This document shows positions 1 through 10,637 of a DNA stretch of 64,000 nt, one piece after another. The stretch is from Paraglaciecola arctica BSs20135 (GTDB taxonomy: Bacteria; Pseudomonadota; Gammaproteobacteria; Enterobacterales; Alteromonadaceae), in contig NZ_BAEO01000029.1 in NCBI RefSeq assembly GCF_000314995.1, forward strand, positions 1-64,000. Reading direction: 5' to 3'. The translations under genes and the position numbers were made by a program. The first letter of the stretch is position 1. Each line of letters opens with the position of its first letter. Under the pieces are notes generated by a model. The model ran no database searches. It was not told the origin of the DNA and saw nothing but the letters and a program-made list of their open reading frames with translations.

Positions 1-25
1 GTTTCTTTATTTAACTTTTATAAAG

Positions 26-2302
26 TTAAGAATTAAGTGCTTCTGGTTTTTCTTTACTATCAGAGAAAAATTCAAAACTTAATGCATCATTTTTCAACGC
101 AATTTTCACACTTCCACCTTGAGTCAAACGTCCAAACAATAACTCATGGGCTAATTCTTTCTTAACATGTTGTTGAATAACCCTAGCCATAGGACGTGCG
201 CCCATGTTTTTGTCATAGCCTTTATCACCTAGCCAATCACGGGCTTGGTTAGTGACTTCAAGTGACACACCTTTGTTATCAAGTTGCACTTGTAGTTCAA
301 CAATAAATTTATCCACTACTTGCAGGATCACATCTCTATTAAGATGATTAAACCAAACGGTTGCATCTAGCCTGTTTCTAAATTCAGGTGTGAAAATTTT
401 CTTGATCTCAGACATGGCATCATGGCTATGATCCTGCTGTTTAAAACCAATAGAGTTACGAATGGTTTCCTGCACGCCAGCGTTAGTGGTCATGACTAAC
501 ACAACATTTCTAAAGTCTACTTTACGGCCGTTATTATCCGTTAAGGTTCCGTGATCCATAACTTGTAATAATATGTTGTAGATATCGCTGTGGGCTTTTT
601 CTACTTCATCTAACAAAATCACTGAATACGGGTTTTTAATGACTGCATCGGTTAATAACCCGCCTTGATCGAAGCCCACATACCCTGGAGGTGCACCAAT
701 CAAACGACTCACCGCATGACGTTCCATATATTCAGACATATCAAATCGTAATAATTCTACGCCCATAACCTTGGCCAGCTGCGCGGTGACTTCAGTTTTA
801 CCCACACCAGTTGGGCCAGCAAACAAAAAGTTACCAATAGGTTTAGTTTCATTACCCAAACCAGAACGAGATAAGCGAATGGCATCCGTTAGGGTATCTA
901 TGGCTTCATCTTGGCCAAATACCACCAATTTCAAATCACGATCTAAATGTTTAAGTACTTCTTTGTCAGAAACCGACACTGACTTTTCTGGAATGCGCGC
1001 AATTTTAGAAATGATATGTTCAATATCACTCACACCTATGGTTTTTTTACGTTTGGAGGCAGGCAACAAACGTTGGCTAGCGCCCGCTTCATCGATGACA
1101 TCAATAGCTTTATCGGGCAAATGACGTTCATTAATATATTTCGCTGATAATTCAGCTGCAGCGCGAATAGCTTTATGGGTAAATCGCACACTATGGTGGG
1201 CTTCGTAACGAGATTTTAATCCCATCAAAATTTTGGTGGTATCACTTACGGTAGGCTCTATTACATCCACTTTTTGGAAACGACGGGCTAAGGCACGATC
1301 TTTTTCGAAAATACCTTGGTATTCTTGATAGGTCGTTGAGCCCATACAGCGTAACTCGCCACTACTTAGTTTCGGTTTAAGCAAGTTCGATGCATCCATT
1401 ACCCCACCAGAAGCGGCCCCCGCACCAATAATGGTATGTATTTCATCAATAAACAAAATAGCATCAGGGCACTCTGCTAACTCTTTCAAAATACCTTTAA
1501 GGCGTTTTTCGAAATCACCACGATATTTAGTGCCTGCCAATAACGCCCCCATGTCTAAAGAATAAACGGTGGCTTCTGCAATCACCTCTGGCACTTCTTT
1601 ATTCACGATACGATAAGCTAAACCTTCGGCAATAGCGGTTTTACCCACCCCTGCCTCACCAACCAGTAAAGGGTTGTTTTTACGACGACGACATAATATT
1701 TGAATACTACGCTCTAATTCGCTGTCGCGACCTATGAGCGGATCAATTTTGCCGTCTTTGGCACTTTGGTTCAGGTTAGTCGAATACTTATCCAACATAG
1801 ACTCTGCTTCTTCATGCTCGCTGGTTTCATCGCCACTTTCACTGTGTGCTGGTGATTCATCGTCAACTTTGGATACACCATGAGAGATATAATTCACTAC
1901 ATCTAAACGTGTCACATCAGATTTTTTCAATATATAAACGGCTTGAGACTCTTGCTCACTAAAAATGGCTACCAATACATTGGCGCCAGTGACTTCCTCT
2001 TTACCTGATGACTGCACGTGAAATACCGCACGTTGCAGTACACGTTGAAAACCAAGGGTTGGCTGAGTTTCTCGCTCGTTACCCTGTTCATCCAACAATA
2101 AAGGGGTGGTATCTTTTACAAAATCAGTAAGTTCTTGTTTTATTGACTCAATATTGGCGCCACAGGCCTTCAACGCATCTTTAGCTGCGTTATTATCAAG
2201 CAAGGCAAGTAAGAGATGCTCAACCGTCATAAACTCATGACGATGCTCTCTGGCAAAAATGAACGCTTCATTTAGCGTCTGCTCTAGATCTTTATTTAAC
2301 AT
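26..2302 (-). CDS. clpA: ATP-dependent Clp protease ATP-binding subunit ClpA
   Basis: ClpA is the AAA+ unfoldase that feeds substrates into the ClpP peptidase in the cytoplasm, with ClpS as N-end-rule adaptor. The 758-residue protein has the usual length. It shows the Clp N-domain (about residues 1-145), an acidic linker rich in S, E and D (about 147-167), a first AAA module with Walker A GEAGVGKT near 215 and Walker B LFIDEIH, and a second AAA module with GPTGVGKT near 500 and LLDEVEK. The adjacent upstream gene is clpS, as in E. coli. The start has the standard MLNKDLEQTLN beginning. No ClpP gene is in view. Identification is secure. Confidence 0.98.
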   Translation of the reverse strand: MLNKDLEQTLNEAFIFAREHRHEFMTVEHLLLALLDNNAAKDALKACGANIESIKQELTDFVKDTTPLLLDEQGNERETQPTLGFQRVLQRAVFHVQSSGKEEVTGANVLVAIFSEQESQAVYILKKSDVTRLDVVNYISHGVSKVDDESPAHSESGDETSEHEEAESMLDKYSTNLNQSAKDGKIDPLIGRDSELERSIQILCRRRKNNPLLVGEAGVGKTAIAEGLAYRIVNKEVPEVIAEATVYSLDMGALLAGTKYRGDFEKRLKGILKELAECPDAILFIDEIHTIIGAGAASGGVMDASNLLKPKLSSGELRCMGSTTYQEYQGIFEKDRALARRFQKVDVIEPTVSDTTKILMGLKSRYEAHHSVRFTHKAIRAAAELSAKYINERHLPDKAIDVIDEAGASQRLLPASKRKKTIGVSDIEHIISKIARIPEKSVSVSDKEVLKHLDRDLKLVVFGQDEAIDTLTDAIRLSRSGLGNETKPIGNFLFAGPTGVGKTEVTAQLAKVMGVELLRFDMSEYMERHAVSRLIGAPPGYVGFDQGGLLTDAVIKNPYSVILLDEVEKAHSDIYNILLQVMDHGTLTDNNGRKVDFRNVVLVMTTNAGVQETIRNSIGFKQQDHSHDAMSEIKKIFTPEFRNRLDATVWFNHLNRDVILQVVDKFIVELQVQLDNKGVSLEVTNQARDWLGDKGYDKNMGARPMARVIQQHVKKELAHELLFGRLTQGGSVKIALKNDALSFEFFSDSKEKPEALNS

Positions 2303-2359
2303 AAGAATGCCCTCTGACTACTAGCCTATTCGAAGATTGTACTTTTCTCAATCCAATCA

Positions 2360-2680
2360 TCACGCTTGTTCCATGGTACACATGAGTGGATGTTGGTGTT
2401 CTTTTGCGTATCGACTAACTTGCATCACCTTCGTTTCTGCAATCTCTGCAGTATATACGCCACATACTGCCCTACCATGGTAGTGAACAGTAAGCATTAT
2501 TTGTTGTGCTTTTTCACCATTCAAATTAAAAAATCGCATAAGTACGTCAATTACAAAATCCATTGGGGTGTAATCATCGTTATTTAATAACACTTTATAC
2601 ATGGGTGGTGGTGCAGCTTTCTTCTTTACTGCATCAATGTCTTTAAGACGCTCAATATCTATGGTGTTATCTTTACTCAT
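2360..2680 (-). CDS. clpS: ATP-dependent Clp protease adaptor ClpS
   Basis: ClpS binds the ClpA N-domain and delivers proteins with destabilising N-terminal residues. The 106-residue protein has a flexible N-terminus followed by the conserved core: the [16 protein letters not shown] segment (about residues 28-43) with the Asn-Asp-Asp residues of the N-degron pocket, and [13 protein letters not shown] in the second half. It lies 57 bp upstream of clpA on the same strand and is divergent from cspD, the conserved gammaproteobacterial arrangement. Confidence 0.97.
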   Translation of the reverse strand: MSKDNTIDIERLKDIDAVKKKAAPPPMYKVLLNNDDYTPMDFVIDVLMRFFNLNGEKAQQIMLTVHYHGRAVCGVYTAEIAETKVMQVSRYAKEHQHPLMCTMEQA

Positions 2681-2782
2681 AATTCACTTATTTAGCCCAA
2701 ATATTTTAAGATAATTCCTGTGATTGCAACTATCACTAATGTTACAGCAATCTTACATTTTCAAGGAAATGTTAAATTCACC

Positions 2783-2812
2783 TTGACAAAAACAGGTTAA
2801 AAAACCTACATT
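2783..2812 (+). promoter_or_regulatory. Candidate sigma-70 promoter for cspD
   Basis: A perfect -35 box TTGACA (2783-2788) is followed after 18 bp by a weak -10 box TACATT (2807-2812) in the clpS-cspD divergent region. It would leave a leader of about 95 nt before the cspD start at 2914. The -10 match is weak, so this is an inference. Confidence 0.35.
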
Positions 2813-2913
2813 TTAGATTGACGGTTGTATTGAGTAGTTAACACGTCTTTCCCTAAACATTAGTGTGGGGGCAAAGTTGTATTAGTTCAAGGGATTAAAA
2901 AGGAAGCAGATGT

Positions 2914-3132
2914 ATGGCAGTCGGCAAAGTAAAATGGTTCAATAATGCCAAAGGTTTTGGTTTTATTGTACCCGATGATGGTGGTGAAGATATTTTCGCC
3001 CATTACTCAACAATACAGATGGAGGGCTATCGCTCTCTCAAAGCAGGCCAAGAAGTAAAATATGAAGTTCAGCAGGGCCCTAAAGGGTTGCATGCAGAAA
3101 ATATTGACTTCAAAGGTGAGCCTGAAAGATAA
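2914..3132 (+). CDS. cspD: Cold-shock-domain protein CspD
   Basis: A 72-residue single cold-shock domain (OB-fold) protein that binds single-stranded nucleic acid. In E. coli CspD inhibits DNA replication in stationary phase. The N-terminus [17 protein letters not shown] includes RNP1 (KGFGFIVP, residues 13-20), and RNP2-like DIFAHYS follows at about 26-32. The position divergent to clpS-clpA is the conserved cspD locus, which separates it from other Csp paralogues. A ribosome-binding site AAGGAAG precedes the ATG. An intrinsic terminator follows at 3151. Confidence 0.95.
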   Translation: MAVGKVKWFNNAKGFGFIVPDDGGEDIFAHYSTIQMEGYRSLKAGQEVKYEVQQGPKGLHAENIDFKGEPER

Positions 3133-3150
3133 ATTATTATCTGAAATATA

Positions 3151-3177
3151 AAAAGCAGACATTAAGTCTGCTTTTTT
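3151..3177. terminator. Bidirectional intrinsic terminator between cspD and icd
   Basis: An inverted repeat AAAAGCAGAC / GTCTGCTTTT with a short loop is followed by T-runs on both strands. It can terminate cspD on the + strand and icd, which converges from the other side, on the - strand. Confidence 0.85.
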
Positions 3178-3232
3178 GTGAGTGCATAGTTTGCGCTTAG
3201 GTAACGCCCCGTCAATACAGGGCGCGCATTAA

Positions 3233-5638
<2,406 letters not shown>

Positions 5639-5744
5639 TCAAGTTTTGTATGCATAATAAATGCTGTAAATCACACTTTCACCCAATAATGTACATCAAT
5701 CAATCAATTTACGGCCTTACTTAGTAGGTAAATAGTAGTTAAAT

Positions 5745-6341
5745 ATGTCCAATAAGCCTTACTCACGTAAAAAAATCATAGCTAAACCTGCAATCACCTC
5801 CCCAGTTAAAACACGTATTGTCTTGTTTAATAAACCATTTGATGTTCTGACCCAATTTACCGACCAAGAAGGCAGACAAACCCTCAAGGATTTTATTCCT
5901 ATACAAGAGGTTTACGCCGCTGGTCGCTTAGACAAAGACAGCGAAGGGTTATTGGTTTTAACCAATGATGGCAAGTTACAAAATAAACTCGCCTCACCTA
6001 AGTTTAAAACAAATAAAACCTATTGGGTGCAAGTAGAAGGCATTCCTCTACCTCAAGACTTAGAACAATTGCGTACAGGCGTTAGCTTAAAAGACGGTAT
6101 GACCCAACCAGCCAAAGTCGAATTAATTGACGAACCCGATTTATGGGATCGCAACCCGCCTGTGCGTTTTAGGCAAAACAAGCCGACTAGTTGGTTATCT
6201 ATTACCATTTCTGAAGGCAGAAACCGTCAGGTTAGGCGTATGACGGCGCATATTGGGTTTCCTACTTTGCGGTTGGTTCGGTATAGCGTGGGGGATTGGA
6301 GTATTGAGGGGATTGGGAATGGGGAGTATGTGGAGGTTTAG
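5745..6341 (+). CDS. rluE: 23S rRNA pseudouridine(2457) synthase RluE
   Basis: RsuA/RluB/E/F-family pseudouridine synthase. RluE modifies U2457 in 23S rRNA. The 198-residue protein lacks an S4 domain and has a basic N-terminus (about 1-22), the substrate-contacting start [13 protein letters not shown], and catalytic motif [11 protein letters not shown] with the nucleophilic Asp at about residue 63. [20 protein letters not shown] lies near the C-terminus. Divergent placement from icd matches the E. coli rluE/icd locus, which supports RluE over RluB or RluF. The last 60 bp of the gene are strikingly G-rich on the coding strand. A long hairpin-forming repeat starts 3 bp after the stop codon. Confidence 0.93.
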   Translation: MSNKPYSRKKIIAKPAITSPVKTRIVLFNKPFDVLTQFTDQEGRQTLKDFIPIQEVYAAGRLDKDSEGLLVLTNDGKLQNKLASPKFKTNKTYWVQVEGIPLPQDLEQLRTGVSLKDGMTQPAKVELIDEPDLWDRNPPVRFRQNKPTSWLSITISEGRNRQVRRMTAHIGFPTLRLVRYSVGDWSIEGIGNGEYVEV

Positions 6342-6344
6342 TTT

Positions 6345-6548
6345 TTTTGAATCTCACATTTTATGTGAGATTCAAAAGTATAAAGCATGCGCTGCGCTTA
6401 CTGGCTTCCTTGCCAGTTTTTGACTCGAGTCCTTTCGAGCCAGTTACTTTTTTTATAAAGTGCCTCCTTGCACTTTACCTTTCAGGCCAGCTAAAGCTGT
6501 TCCATATTTATCCCGTAAATATGGTCAACAGCAAAAAAGAGTAACCAG
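6345..6548. repeat. Dispersed structured repeat, family 1, copy 1
   Basis: The element opens with a perfect 15-bp stem (6345-6359 with 6363-6377, loop TTT). It continues with a conserved body containing GCGCTTACTGGC, TGCCAGTTTTTGACTCGA and CCAGTTACT, and closes with AAAAAAGAGTAACCAG, which can pair with the inner GTTACTTTTTTT. A second copy with the same architecture lies at 25906-26055. A 65-codon reading frame across it is considered accidental. Copy 1 has about 50 more bases in the middle than copy 2. Confidence 0.75.
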
Positions 6549-6580
6549 AAAACACCGCTCGCTAGTAAAGTTTTTAACCA

Positions 6581-6677
6581 CACAAAAAGACTTATTTTAG
6601 GGTCGCTACAAATGTGTCCCTCCAACTTTCGCTCAAATGACGTCCTGTCATTTGCCCCTAAAATAAGCCTTTTTGTG
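6581..6677. repeat. Long imperfect inverted repeat
   Basis: CACAAAAAG-A-CTTATTTTAGGG (6581-6602) is repeated in inverted orientation at 6656-6677 with one mismatch, around a 53-bp centre. Outside it, AAAGTTT and AAACTTT extend the symmetry. The interval 6549-6829 has no convincing gene. It may be the distal part of the family-1 repeat or a separate non-autonomous element. No transposase is present. Confidence 0.6.
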
Positions 6678-6829
6678 CTGAAACTTTAAAGGCGGAAAAA
6701 GCAGAGGCAAAGCCACCTAAGATAAAACCGTGATATGTGGTTAGTAGTTTTGCAAATGACTAAGCAGGCGCAATGAAAAAACTAAACGGGCGTCACGCAT
6801 TTTATTAAATTGTTATGCAGCTTGAAGAT

Positions 6830-6867
6830 TTGACATACTATAAAAGGTATATATACTTTTAAGTATG
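6830..6867 (+). promoter_or_regulatory. HigBA promoter with overlapping palindromic operator
   Basis: -35 TTGACA (6830-6835), 16-bp spacer and -10 TATACT (6852-6857) stand immediately before the toxin start codon at 6865. That leaves almost no 5' leader. The same interval is an imperfect palindrome: CATACTATAAAAG (6834 onward) mirrors CTTTTAAGTATG (ending 6867) around TATATA, so the operator covers the -10 box and the start codon. By analogy with HigA-type autoregulation, this is the likely antitoxin binding site. Confidence 0.65.
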
Positions 6868-7149
6868 TGGACGATATTTGAACATAAAAAATTAGATAAA
6901 CAGTTATCGAAAGCTCCAATTGAAATCCAGAAGCGATATGAAAAATGGAAGGATATTGTTGAGTTATCTGGCCCTTCTGGTTTGAAGTTGATTCGTGGTT
7001 TTAACGATGAGGCTCTTTCAGGAAATTGGAAGGGATTTCGTTCTTCACGTCTCAATCAACAATATCGTATTATCTACTCTGTAAAAAATGGGGAAATGGT
7101 TGTTCATGTCCTTGAAGTATCTCCCCATGACTATCGAAGGAGGTCGTAG
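6865..7149 (+). CDS. higB: RelE/HigB-family toxin of a type II toxin-antitoxin system
   Basis: A 94-residue protein of the RelE/ParE superfamily, typically a ribosome-dependent mRNA endonuclease. It shows MWTIFEHKKLDKQLSKAP at the start, then KLIRGFNDEALSGNWKGFRSSRLNQ and QYRIIYSV, the family's beta-sheet core with basic residues. The C-terminus VLEVSPHDYRRR matches the usual HigB end. The toxin gene comes first and the antitoxin second, with stop and start overlapping by one base, the reverse of RelBE order and typical of HigBA. A minus-strand frame over the same DNA is a shadow. Confidence 0.88.
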   Translation: MWTIFEHKKLDKQLSKAPIEIQKRYEKWKDIVELSGPSGLKLIRGFNDEALSGNWKGFRSSRLNQQYRIIYSVKNGEMVVHVLEVSPHDYRRRS

Positions 7150-7409
7150 TGAAAAATTTTCAAAAGGCAAAAAAACGTATTTCTGTATCGAGCGGAGAGT
7201 CTGTTCGGATTATACGAGAACTTCAAGAACTCAGTCAAAATGAGCTAGCTAGACTTGCCAATATCCCTCAATCCACCATTTCTGCAATCGAAAATGGTCG
7301 TGTTAATCTTGGAATTGAACGAGCTAAATCTCTAGCAAGGGCTTTAAGATGTCATCCCGCAGTTCTCGTGTTTCCTGGATGGGATGTTGAAAATGAGAAC
7401 GCTGCATAA
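7149..7409 (+). CDS. higA: XRE-family antitoxin HigA
   Basis: An 86-residue helix-turn-helix protein. The HTH runs over about residues 22-70 (IIRELQELSQNELARLANIP with QSTISAIENGRVNLGIERA). It starts with GTG at 7149, overlapping the toxin stop codon, and has a strong Shine-Dalgarno AAGGAGGT at 7137-7144, so translation is coupled and the antitoxin likely made in excess. It should neutralise HigB and repress the operon through the palindrome at 6834-6867. Confidence 0.88.
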   Translation: MKNFQKAKKRISVSSGESVRIIRELQELSQNELARLANIPQSTISAIENGRVNLGIERAKSLARALRCHPAVLVFPGWDVENENAA

Positions 7410-7730
7410 TCGGGTAGCCGAGGGCGTTTCACTCGAAGCCTATTGAGACAGCCATTGTAACAAATCAATAAAATTACAATTAAATCAATGCATTATAAAA
7501 AACATATTGCAAGAAACTCATTTATTAAAATTTTAAAGTCGAAAGCGCAGTGGCGAACACTAATTGAACACTCACATTAACAAACCAATCAACTCATCAA
7601 GCTGAAATTAGTTGAGCATGGCATTAAGTTAGGTGGAGACGGTCTATTTCTTTATCTTCGTCAGGAAGCCTGAACTAACGTGACTGTCCCAATAGGGTTT
7701 GGGGAAGACATAGTTGAGGGGTTAATTTAA
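7410..7730. other. Intergenic region with hairpins and inverted repeats
   Basis: No gene is visible. A hairpin TATTGA/TCAATA (7441-7470) carries CATTGTAACAAA in its loop. CCTATTGAGACAG at 7439 is echoed in inverted form near 7679-7696 (CTGTCCCAATAGG). TAACAAACCAATCAACT (about 7573-7589) followed by AGTTGAGCATGG and GTTAGGT (about 7630) has a loosely attC-like layout, but it does not meet the strict consensus. Confidence 0.45.
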
Positions 7731-8372
7731 GTGGTACAGTCTGGAAAAAAAGTCATCGAGATTTTTTCTACTACAACACATTCAATGGTTTTTATCCTAC
7801 AAGATAAACTAGACATATGGGCTGAATGGTTGCAGTTTGACGGGCAATCAAAATCGAAAAAATGGGATATGCACAACCCACCCCAAATGCTCTTGCAAAG
7901 TTACGAACAAAATCAAAAGAACGTTGATGGCAAAATGCGGATAGTACCCGACATTGGAAACTTTAATCCGGGCGATATAATACTAAGCAAAATGGCAGCT
8001 GAGCGATTGGAAAACTTTTGGCTACGATTTGGTGAACTGTTACCCCTAGATGTAGAAGGTGTGACTTATTTTTATTACAACGTTACCAACGTGATTGAAA
8101 ACGCTGTAGATTTTGAAAAAAGTATAAAAGGTCGTCGAGGCCAATTACGTAGACCCGCATTCATTGCCGATGCGATACCAGATGATCTACAAATATTTAA
8201 GATCCCCGAACAACGCTTTGCTTCTCTTTATGTGTCTGGACATGGCTTTACTAAATTAATACAAGAACAAGGCTTAAAGCTTGGCGTTTATATCTTCCCA
8301 GTCTGGTCCCCTTCTACAGGAGTTGTACCCCAACCCAGTCTTTTTGAAGACTATAGTGCCCCACATGGTTAA
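7731..8372 (+). CDS. Imm11 (DUF1629)-family immunity-like protein
   Basis: A 213-residue protein of unknown partner. The middle and C-terminal parts match the Imm11/DUF1629 pattern seen in immunity proteins of polymorphic and contact-dependent toxins: DIILSKMAAERLENF, GELLPLDVEGVTYFYYNVTN, then a linker, LQIFKIPEQ and LYVSGHGFTKLIQEQGL, ending in FPVW. The GTG start at 7731 follows a GAGGGG ribosome-binding site. There is no signal peptide, so the protein should act in the cytoplasm. No toxin gene (Rhs, CdiA, LXG or PT-domain) is nearby, which makes it an orphan. Assignment is from remembered family features; the toxin it would neutralise cannot be stated. Confidence 0.7.
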   Translation: MVQSGKKVIEIFSTTTHSMVFILQDKLDIWAEWLQFDGQSKSKKWDMHNPPQMLLQSYEQNQKNVDGKMRIVPDIGNFNPGDIILSKMAAERLENFWLRFGELLPLDVEGVTYFYYNVTNVIENAVDFEKSIKGRRGQLRRPAFIADAIPDDLQIFKIPEQRFASLYVSGHGFTKLIQEQGLKLGVYIFPVWSPSTGVVPQPSLFEDYSAPHG

Positions 8373-8606
8373 ATAGATACGACCACCCTAGTTAAGACAT
8401 AATAGCCTTAACGATCGATAGGGTCAGATCACTTTGATTTTAAAATGACTTATTCTGAATTTTTTACAAGTACGAAAACAGTGGCGAAGCCACCAAATTC
8501 GTTCTCTGTGAAGCCGATGCTTTTCCCCCTACCCTCGACTCAAGGCTCGTCAACTAGTATAAATATTTATCTTCCTTGCCATTGAATAAAGCACACGAGA
8601 ATTGTT

Positions 8607-9179
8607 ATGAATGTAGAAGAAAACTCTGAGCTGCTTCCCACAAAATTAACAGGACAAAACATTTATCTGAGAACAGCAAAGATGTCGGATTTTGAGGCGA
8701 TTAAAATCTATAGACAAGATCCTGAAAACTCCAGATATATTAGACCACCTGAAAATGACGATGAGACACTAAGGATCGTCGATGGACTATGCAAACCATG
8801 GCGATTCAAAGAAGGACAATGGAATGGTTTTGTGATTTGTCTGACCGGTGATGACACTGTTATTGGTGAAATAGTTTTTAGAGTAGAAGATTGGCATAAC
8901 CAAAGAGCTGAGATTGGCTATCGAATTAACCAAACCGCAGCTGGTAGAGGGGTGTGCACAGAAGCTTTAAAGTTGCTTGTGGATTTATTATTTAAAGACC
9001 TAGGCTTCTTTAAGTTGGTAGCCAAATGTGATCCTAGAAATACTGGTTCATATCGAGTAATGGAGAAACAGGGATTTAAAAGAGAGGCCTTTTTTAAAGA
9101 ACACTATTTGCTAGGGGATGAATGGACTGATCAATACGACTATGGCCTACTCGCATCAGAATGGAACAAACGTAGCTAA
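8607..9179 (+). CDS. GNAT-family N-acetyltransferase (RimJ/RimL type)
   Basis: A 190-residue acetyltransferase of the Acetyltransf_3 class, transferring acetyl from acetyl-CoA to an amine. It begins with the typical TGQNIYLRTAKMSDFEAI segment. The acetyl-CoA-binding core has YRINQTAAGRGVCTEALKLL (about 112-131, with the Q/R-x-x-G-x-G/A signature as AAGRGV), then KLVAKCDPRNTGSYRVMEKQ and GFKREA. Substrate is unknown; relatives acetylate ribosomal protein N-termini or small molecules. It is single-gene, on the + strand like its accessory neighbours. The 234-bp gap before it (8373-8606) holds no gene. Confidence 0.85.
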   Translation: MNVEENSELLPTKLTGQNIYLRTAKMSDFEAIKIYRQDPENSRYIRPPENDDETLRIVDGLCKPWRFKEGQWNGFVICLTGDDTVIGEIVFRVEDWHNQRAEIGYRINQTAAGRGVCTEALKLLVDLLFKDLGFFKLVAKCDPRNTGSYRVMEKQGFKREAFFKEHYLLGDEWTDQYDYGLLASEWNKRS

Positions 9180-9180
9180 C

Positions 9181-9240
9181 CATCCCTTTAGGGAGTTAAA
9201 TTTATTATTTTAGACCTTAAACATTCTTTTAAGGATTATT
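9181..9240. repeat. CCCTTTAAGG paired repeat, copy C
   Basis: Two related cores, CATCCCTTTAGGGAGTTAAA and ATTCTTTTAAGGATTATTA, stand 41 bp apart directly after the GNAT gene. The same pair with 40-bp spacing occurs twice before hipB (26136-26195 and 26231-26290). A half copy, ACATCCCTTTAAGG, is at about 10582. Confidence 0.6.
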
Positions 9241-9248
9241 ACAAGAGC

Positions 9249-9280
9249 CTACTGGGACTTTCATTGTAACAAACCAGTAG
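9249..9280. repeat. Hairpin with conserved loop CATTGTAACAAA
   Basis: The stem CTACTGG/CCAGTAG encloses a loop containing CATTGTAACAAA. The same loop sits in the hairpin at 7441-7470, where the stem is TATTGA/TCAATA. The stems differ in sequence but keep pairing, which suggests a conserved structure. Confidence 0.5.
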
Positions 9281-9375
9281 CCTAGCTGAACACAAGCTCG
9301 GGGGCTGACTTGAGGATTTTAAGAGCGTTTGATTTTACTGTTTAAAATAAATGTTCTTCCTGAGTGATGTTATAA

Positions 9376-9489
9376 ACACTTATTGAAAAATAATTAACAA
9401 CAAATTGAACTTATGTTGTTACTACCCCTCTGAATATATAGTTTTTATGTGTGTTCTCATTTTAAGCCTGATTTTATCAGGCTTTTTTT
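9376..9489 (+). repeat. Duplicated terminator element, copy A (candidate small RNA)
   Basis: A stretch of about 114 bp almost identical to 11704-11820. Shared blocks include ATTGAAAAATAATTA, ACAAATTGAACTTATG, CCCCTCTGA, TATATAGTTTTTATGTGTG and TTCTCATTTTAAGCCTGAT. It ends in an intrinsic terminator, AAGCCTGAT/ATCAGGCTT followed by eight T's (9464-9489). Conservation over the whole length, not just the hairpin, suggests a transcribed non-coding unit or a mobile unit. No clear promoter was identified. Downstream, 9490-9669 contains two GTCATTC(G/T)TGGATG repeats and no gene. Confidence 0.6.
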
Positions 9490-9669
9490 TGCCTGTTATA
9501 CGCATTATCAGAACCTTCTTAATTAGGATTGGAGTCAAAATAATTCGATGTCATTCGTGGATGGGTTATCAGTTCACATTGGTATCTGGGTTTTTATTGG
9601 GTCACTCCCAACGTCATTCTTGGATGTCCATGCAGCTGTGTATGATTATTGAAAATACTTCAAATCGTC

Positions 9670-10422
9670 TCATTTGATAAGGAGTTGTGCGTATTCAGCG
9701 GTTTTTTCAAATTTGCGAGCGGCTTGTTGTAAGCGATTCACTATTTTAATATCTGTTGTTTTATTAATTGCAATATAGCTACTGCGTTGGTTTTCTGGGG
9801 CTATTTCTTTGTAGCTAATAGCGACCTCTGATCTTCCTCTTTTATTTAGGATGTTTTTAACGTTATCAGGATCGCCATACACTAAGTCAACTCGGCCATT
9901 TTCTAGTAAAGTAACCACTAGTTCCTCATCAGTGACAACATACAGGTTTTCCTGCTCTGAGAAGCCATGTGAGGTGAGCTCCTTGTACCCTGCAGAGCCT
10001 TTCACTAGGGCGATCAATTTTTGCTTAGCTTGCTGCATATTATCGACATAATTTTCTGGCTTGCTTGTTAATGAGATAAATACTCTTGTTAAATTACTGA
10101 CCTTTATAAGCCAATAAAAATCATCTTCCCGTTCAGGTGTTTTTATCATACTTAAAATTAAGGTATTAGGATTATTGCTCGCGGTTGCAAAAGCACGTAC
10201 CCAAGGCATAAACTCAACTTTGGCATCGAGTTGTGCTTCTTTTAAAATGGCTTGAAGGATCTCAATGGAAGGACCTTTACTCTCACCGTTTTCATAATAT
10301 TGAAGTAGGCGATTGTCATTGGCTACTGCTAATAAATTAGTCTCAATACTTTCCTTCGCTAAAGCGCATATAGAAGCGCTAATACATAAAAAGAATACCA
10401 ATGAGTTTATTGTAAATTGCAT
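9670..10422 (-). CDS. Periplasmic solute-binding protein, family 3-like
   Basis: A 250-residue secreted protein of the bacterial extracellular solute-binding family 3 fold. From the ATG at 10422 it has a signal peptide, MQFTINSLVFFLCISASICALA, followed by LLAVANDNRLLQYYENG and GPSIEILQAILKEAQLDAKVEF, the usual start of lobe 1. LIALVKGSAGYKELTSHGF and VTLLENGRVDLVYGD mark the hinge and lobe 2. An upstream in-frame start at 10446 would place charged residues before the signal and is less likely. No transport permease is adjacent, so it is an orphan binding or sensing protein, common in marine Alteromonadales. Ligand unknown. Confidence 0.75.
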   Translation of the reverse strand: MQFTINSLVFFLCISASICALAKESIETNLLAVANDNRLLQYYENGESKGPSIEILQAILKEAQLDAKVEFMPWVRAFATASNNPNTLILSMIKTPEREDDFYWLIKVSNLTRVFISLTSKPENYVDNMQQAKQKLIALVKGSAGYKELTSHGFSEQENLYVVTDEELVVTLLENGRVDLVYGDPDNVKNILNKRGRSEVAISYKEIAPENQRSSYIAINKTTDIKIVNRLQQAARKFEKTAEYAQLLIK

Positions 10423-10637
10423 AATTACATCTGTTTTTGAGTGCACAGTAGAATAGACGTTACTTCAACTCTAATCAATGAACGACAAGCTGATTTGGCG
10501 GAAAGAGAGTTACCATTCCTTTATTAATTAATCACTCAATAACATAAAACGCCCCACATTTTTATGGCATTTGTACCTTATAACATCCCTTTAAGGCGTT
10601 TAGTGTTTGCTGTTGATAATATTAAAGACTAGAGAGA

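Noticed and set aside
6347-6544. 65-codon frame after rluE
   Set aside because: It lies wholly inside the structured repeat that recurs at 25906; the other copy does not preserve the frame.
7573-7636. attC site of an integron
   Set aside because: TAAC...GTTAGGT ends and an inner TCAACT/AGTTGA pair are present, but the R'' box departs from RYYYAAC and the spacers are unequal. Reported only as a weak hypothesis.
9547-9625. Two GTCATTC(G/T)TGGATG repeats as a possible REP or CRISPR start
   Set aside because: Only two imperfect copies with no regular spacing; far too little for a CRISPR array.
9405-9677. 90-codon + strand frame
   Set aside because: It runs through the duplicated terminator element and past the terminator hairpin; the other copy of the element gives a different, shorter frame.
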